A stretch of 6,686 nt of DNA. Source: JAUVZF01 sp035529015. GTDB lineage: Bacteria; Planctomycetota; Phycisphaerae; FEN-1346. The stretch lies in NCBI GenBank assembly GCA_035529015.1, contig DATKXP010000470.1, forward strand, positions 1 through 6,686, written 5' to 3'. Of this stretch, positions 4,427 through 6,686 are shown one piece after another; the stretch's first letter is position 1; every line of letters begins with the position of its first letter. The notes under the pieces are model-generated. The model saw nothing but the letters and a program-made list of their open reading frames with translations. It ran no database searches and was not told the DNA's origin. A program made the translations under genes and the position numbers.

Positions 4427-5767
4427 ATGGCCAAAGCCGGACTGCTCGGGCGAATCGGGCCGGCCTTTATCGTGGGTGCCTGCATCATCGGGCCCGGCAG
4501 CGTCACCCTCATGTCCACCACGGGGGCCAACTACGGGTACGCCCTGCTGTGGCTGTCGCTGGTCTCGGGCGGGCTGATGGCGGGGTTTCTGGCGTTGTTC
4601 ATGCGGTTCGGCATCCTGGCCGAGGAGACGTTTCTGGGTCTTGCGGCCAGGAAGTTCGGCCGCTGGTTCGCCGTGCTGTGCGGCATCACGCTCTTCTCGG
4701 TGGACGCGACGTTCCAGTTCGGCAACGCCCTGGGCGTGACGGCCGGCATGCAGGCCCTGTGGGGCGGCGTGAGCCCGTACGTGTGGCCGGTGGCGTTTAC
4801 GGCGGCGGCCATCATATTCCTGTTCGCCTTCAAGCACATCTACCGCCACGTCGAGAAGATGATGCGGTTCTTCCTGGTCCTGATGTTCCTGGCGTTTCTG
4901 GTGAACCTGGTGTGGGCGGGGCCGAACCTGCTGGCCGCACTCAAGGGCGCCTTCGTCCCGTCACTGCCCGAAGATGTGGACTGGGTGACCGTCGGCGGCC
5001 TGGTCGGCACGACCTTCGTCATCGTGGCGGCGTTCTTCCAGTCGTACCTGGTGAAGGCGAAGGGCTGGCACGAAGGGGACCTTCGGAGCGGCATCACTGA
5101 TACGGTCCTCGCGTCGATCATCTTCACGCTCATCGGCACCGTTATCATGATGACGGCGGCGGCGGCGCTCTACCCGCACGAGGGGCGCGTGACGTTCGAG
5201 GTCATGATCCGTCAACTCGAGAGCGTGTTCGGCCCGTACGCGCGGCTGATTTTCTGCGTCGGATTCTGGTCGGCGGCGTTTTCGAGTTTCATCACGAACT
5301 CGCTCATCGGCGGCGTGCTCCTCAGCGACGGCCTGGGGCTGGGCGGACGGATCGAGGCGCGGGCCACGCGCATCTTTGCCACACTCGTCCTCCTCATCGG
5401 CATGACCACCGGCCTCTTTATCATCCACAGCGACGAGAAGGCCAAGGCAGCGGCCGGGCCGGCGACCGCGACGCTGGTCGCGAAGGAGACTCCCGCCGCC
5501 GAGGCGCCCGAGGCTCCGGCCGCCAAGACCGAGGACCTGAAAGTCCGGGCCATCCGCGTCGGCCAGGCCGCCACGATGCTCGCCGTCCCCCTCGGCGCCA
5601 TCGCCATGGTGGCGGTCCTCTTTGACAAGCGTGCGACCGGCGGCCGCGACCTGCCCTGGTGGGCGAAGGCGTTCGTCCTGCTCGGCGCAGCCGTCCTGCT
5701 GGGCATCGCGGTGCTGATGTACGTGAAGATCCAGCCGGAACTGTACAAGGTGCTGGGGATCGGGTAG
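4427..5767 (+). CDS. Nramp (SLC11)-family transporter with non-canonical metal site
   Basis: This is a 446-residue inner-membrane protein with about 11 predicted membrane segments, matching the Nramp fold count and length. The N-terminus GPAFIVGACIIGPGSV and the following GANYGYALLW (33-42) align with the Nramp TM1-TM2 region (GPAF...DPGN...GYALLW). The unwound TM1 motif reads GPGS (22-25) instead of DPGN, so the metal-binding Asp and Asn are absent. The TM6 region (about 194-210) reads VIVAAFFQSYLV where canonical members have MPHNLYLHS; by my alignment the Met and first His are also missing. Charged residues within or near membrane segments include E66, E67 and D93. Between TM9 and TM10 an Ala/Pro/Glu-rich loop (about 335-372) looks unstructured. 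Canonical members move Mn2+ or Fe2+ with protons; the substrate here is uncertain. It has its own promoter and converges on the right-edge cytochrome gene. Confidence 0.85.
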   Translation: MAKAGLLGRIGPAFIVGACIIGPGSVTLMSTTGANYGYALLWLSLVSGGLMAGFLALFMRFGILAEETFLGLAARKFGRWFAVLCGITLFSVDATFQFGNALGVTAGMQALWGGVSPYVWPVAFTAAAIIFLFAFKHIYRHVEKMMRFFLVLMFLAFLVNLVWAGPNLLAALKGAFVPSLPEDVDWVTVGGLVGTTFVIVAAFFQSYLVKAKGWHEGDLRSGITDTVLASIIFTLIGTVIMMTAAAALYPHEGRVTFEVMIRQLESVFGPYARLIFCVGFWSAAFSSFITNSLIGGVLLSDGLGLGGRIEARATRIFATLVLLIGMTTGLFIIHSDEKAKAAAGPATATLVAKETPAAEAPEAPAAKTEDLKVRAIRVGQAATMLAVPLGAIAMVAVLFDKRATGGRDLPWWAKAFVLLGAAVLLGIAVLMYVKIQPELYKVLGIG

Positions 5768-5824
5768 AGCAACGCGGTTCGCGCGGCGGGCAATCTTGGC
5801 TGCCGCGTCCCCGGCACACGTCCA

Positions 5825-5878
5825 CTGTTGAGCCTCGCGGTGGGCAAGACAGCCCACCGCGCGACGTTGGCTCAGCAG
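5825..5878. terminator. Two-tier hairpin between convergent genes (bidirectional terminator or repeat)
   Basis: CGCGGTGGGC (5836-5845) pairs perfectly with GCCCACCGCG (5852-5861) around the loop AAGACA. Outside it CTGTTGAGCC (5825-5834) pairs with GGCTCAGCAG (5869-5878), with nine Watson-Crick pairs and one T-G wobble. The two stems are separated by one base on the left and seven on the right. It lies 57 bases after the Nramp-like stop (5767) and 10 bases after the stop of the convergent cytochrome gene, the usual place for a shared terminator. There is no T run on either strand, so Rho-independent action is uncertain; a dispersed palindromic repeat is an alternative. A smaller dyad, CGCGGC (5782-5787) with GCCGCG (5802-5807), precedes it. 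Confidence 0.6.
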
Positions 5879-5888
5879 TATCGCCTGC

Positions 5889-6686
5889 CTACGGCGCGAA
5901 CCACGAACCGACCGGGTTGCTGCCGGAGACGATCTCGAGCGTGTCACTCTCCGGGTTCGTCACGTCGCGGACGTAGAGGAGCCGGTAGGCGATACCGCTT
6001 GCGCCTTCGGGAAGCGGCACCGTGAACGCGCGCTGCTCGCCGGGCGCGAGGGCGGGCTTCGCGTCGCCGAGAGGGCCGCCCATCCGGACGGGCGAGAAGG
6101 TGGCGATGACGGTCTCCGGTCCCCCTTCGGCGCCGACCAGCAACCGCACGGCCCGCCGCCGCGTGCCCGTCGGATAGGCGTGACCCGCGAGGTTCGTGAG
6201 CGTCAGTTTCAGGGCCCTGCCCCCCGCGTCGCCGCGCGTGCGGATGGTCGCCAGGTCGATGCCGCTGCGGAGCAGAGTCCGATTGCGCCGAGCGGACCAG
6301 CCGTGCTGCGGCGGCCCCTTCTTCTCCTCGCCGCTCGGCAGCATGTGACAGGCGATGCAGTCGCGCTCGTCGCCATGGTGGTCGAGGTCGATCTGCCCCG
6401 GCGGGAAGACGGCCCGGCGCGGCTGGCGACCCGCACGCCAGGCCTTCCACTGCCCGTGGGTCGTGGCGTGGCATCGGGCGCACGCGTCGGCGGCCGTCGT
6501 CTCCGCGTCGAAGGCGAACGGACACGCCTCGCCGTGAGGCGAGCCCTCCGTCACGCCGGCCGGCGGCGGGCCCGTCGTGCGGTGACACTCGGTGCAGCCG
6601 ATCCCGCGGACCTCGCCGAAGTCCATCCGTACCGGCTGCCGCGTCGCCGCGTCGATCGTCACAAGACGGAGGTGCGTCAGGCTCTG
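5889..6686 (-). CDS. Multihaem c-type cytochrome, C-terminal part (cut by right edge)
   Basis: The frame is open from base 6686 to a TAG at 5889-5891, giving 265 visible residues. A GTG at 6662 could be read as a start, but the frame continues upstream without a stop and no signal peptide is seen, so the gene most likely begins outside the window. Numbered from the edge, three haem-attachment motifs are visible: CTECH (31-35), CARCH (69-73) and CIACHM (110-115). Several further histidines (H51, H77, H102, H103 and H128 among them) could be distal ligands. The last 100 or so residues contain no CxxCH. They look like a beta-sandwich beginning LTNLAGHAYPTGT (162-174), a GH-x-x-PTG motif often seen in C-terminal domains of multihaem cytochromes in planctomycetes and delta-proteobacteria. 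The likely role is periplasmic electron transfer or a redox enzyme; the total haem count is unknown. Confidence 0.82.
   Translation of the reverse strand, partial: QSLTHLRLVTIDAATRQPVRMDFGEVRGIGCTECHRTTGPPPAGVTEGSPHGEACPFAFDAETTAADACARCHATTHGQWKAWRAGRQPRRAVFPPGQIDLDHHGDERDCIACHMLPSGEEKKGPPQHGWSARRNRTLLRSGIDLATIRTRGDAGGRALKLTLTNLAGHAYPTGTRRRAVRLLVGAEGGPETVIATFSPVRMGGPLGDAKPALAPGEQRAFTVPLPEGASGIAYRLLYVRDVTNPESDTLEIVSGSNPVGSWFAP

Noticed and set aside
4961..5947. A 328-residue Arg/Asp-rich open frame on the minus strand
   Set aside because: It is antisense to the Nramp-like gene, whose hydrophobic segments and family match are clear.

Overview
The window is GC-rich bacterial DNA, densely coded, with three blocks. 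The gene content suggests a planctomycete or a similar bacterium with many lipoproteins and multiheme cytochromes: serial lipoproteins, CxxCH-rich proteins, and an Nramp relative with a GPGSVT site. This taxonomic guess comes from general impression only and is of low to moderate confidence.

Block 1 (left edge to about 3450, minus strand) is a run of five consecutive genes. Each starts with a signal peptide ending in a lipobox cysteine. In transcription order they are an LpoB-like protein (3437-2808), a COG3014-like TPR lipoprotein (2773-1355), a YcfL/DUF1425 lipoprotein (1292-894), a small cysteine-rich lipoprotein with an internal repeat (755-258), and a lipoprotein cut by the left edge (186-1). 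The first three form a set that, as I recall, also clusters in some gamma-proteobacteria. This suggests a cell-envelope module whose partner here is unknown. Gaps of 34, 62, 138 and 71 bases fit one transcription unit, although the 138-base gap holds two GC-rich hairpins and the 71-base gap runs into a 14-bp palindrome.

Block 2 (3438-5767, plus strand) begins with a divergent intergenic region of about 206 bases. A four-heme lipoprotein cytochrome c follows (3644-4216). Next is a 210-base intergenic region carrying two tandem copies of a 27-base hairpin element nested in a 12-bp inverted repeat. Then comes an Nramp-family transporter (4427-5767) with a recognisable sigma70-like promoter. The transporter lacks the canonical DPGN and MPH metal-binding signatures.

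Block 3 (5768-6686) holds a strong two-tier hairpin between convergent genes, probably a bidirectional terminator or a repeat element. After it lies the 3' part of a second multiheme cytochrome on the minus strand (6686-5889), cut by the right edge, with three CxxCH motifs visible and a C-terminal non-heme domain.

The two cytochromes on either side of an Nramp-like carrier suggest periplasmic electron transfer near metal or cation handling, but nothing in the sequence proves they work together. No tRNA, rRNA, CRISPR array, transposase or phage gene was seen. No stretch over 300 bases lacks a gene.
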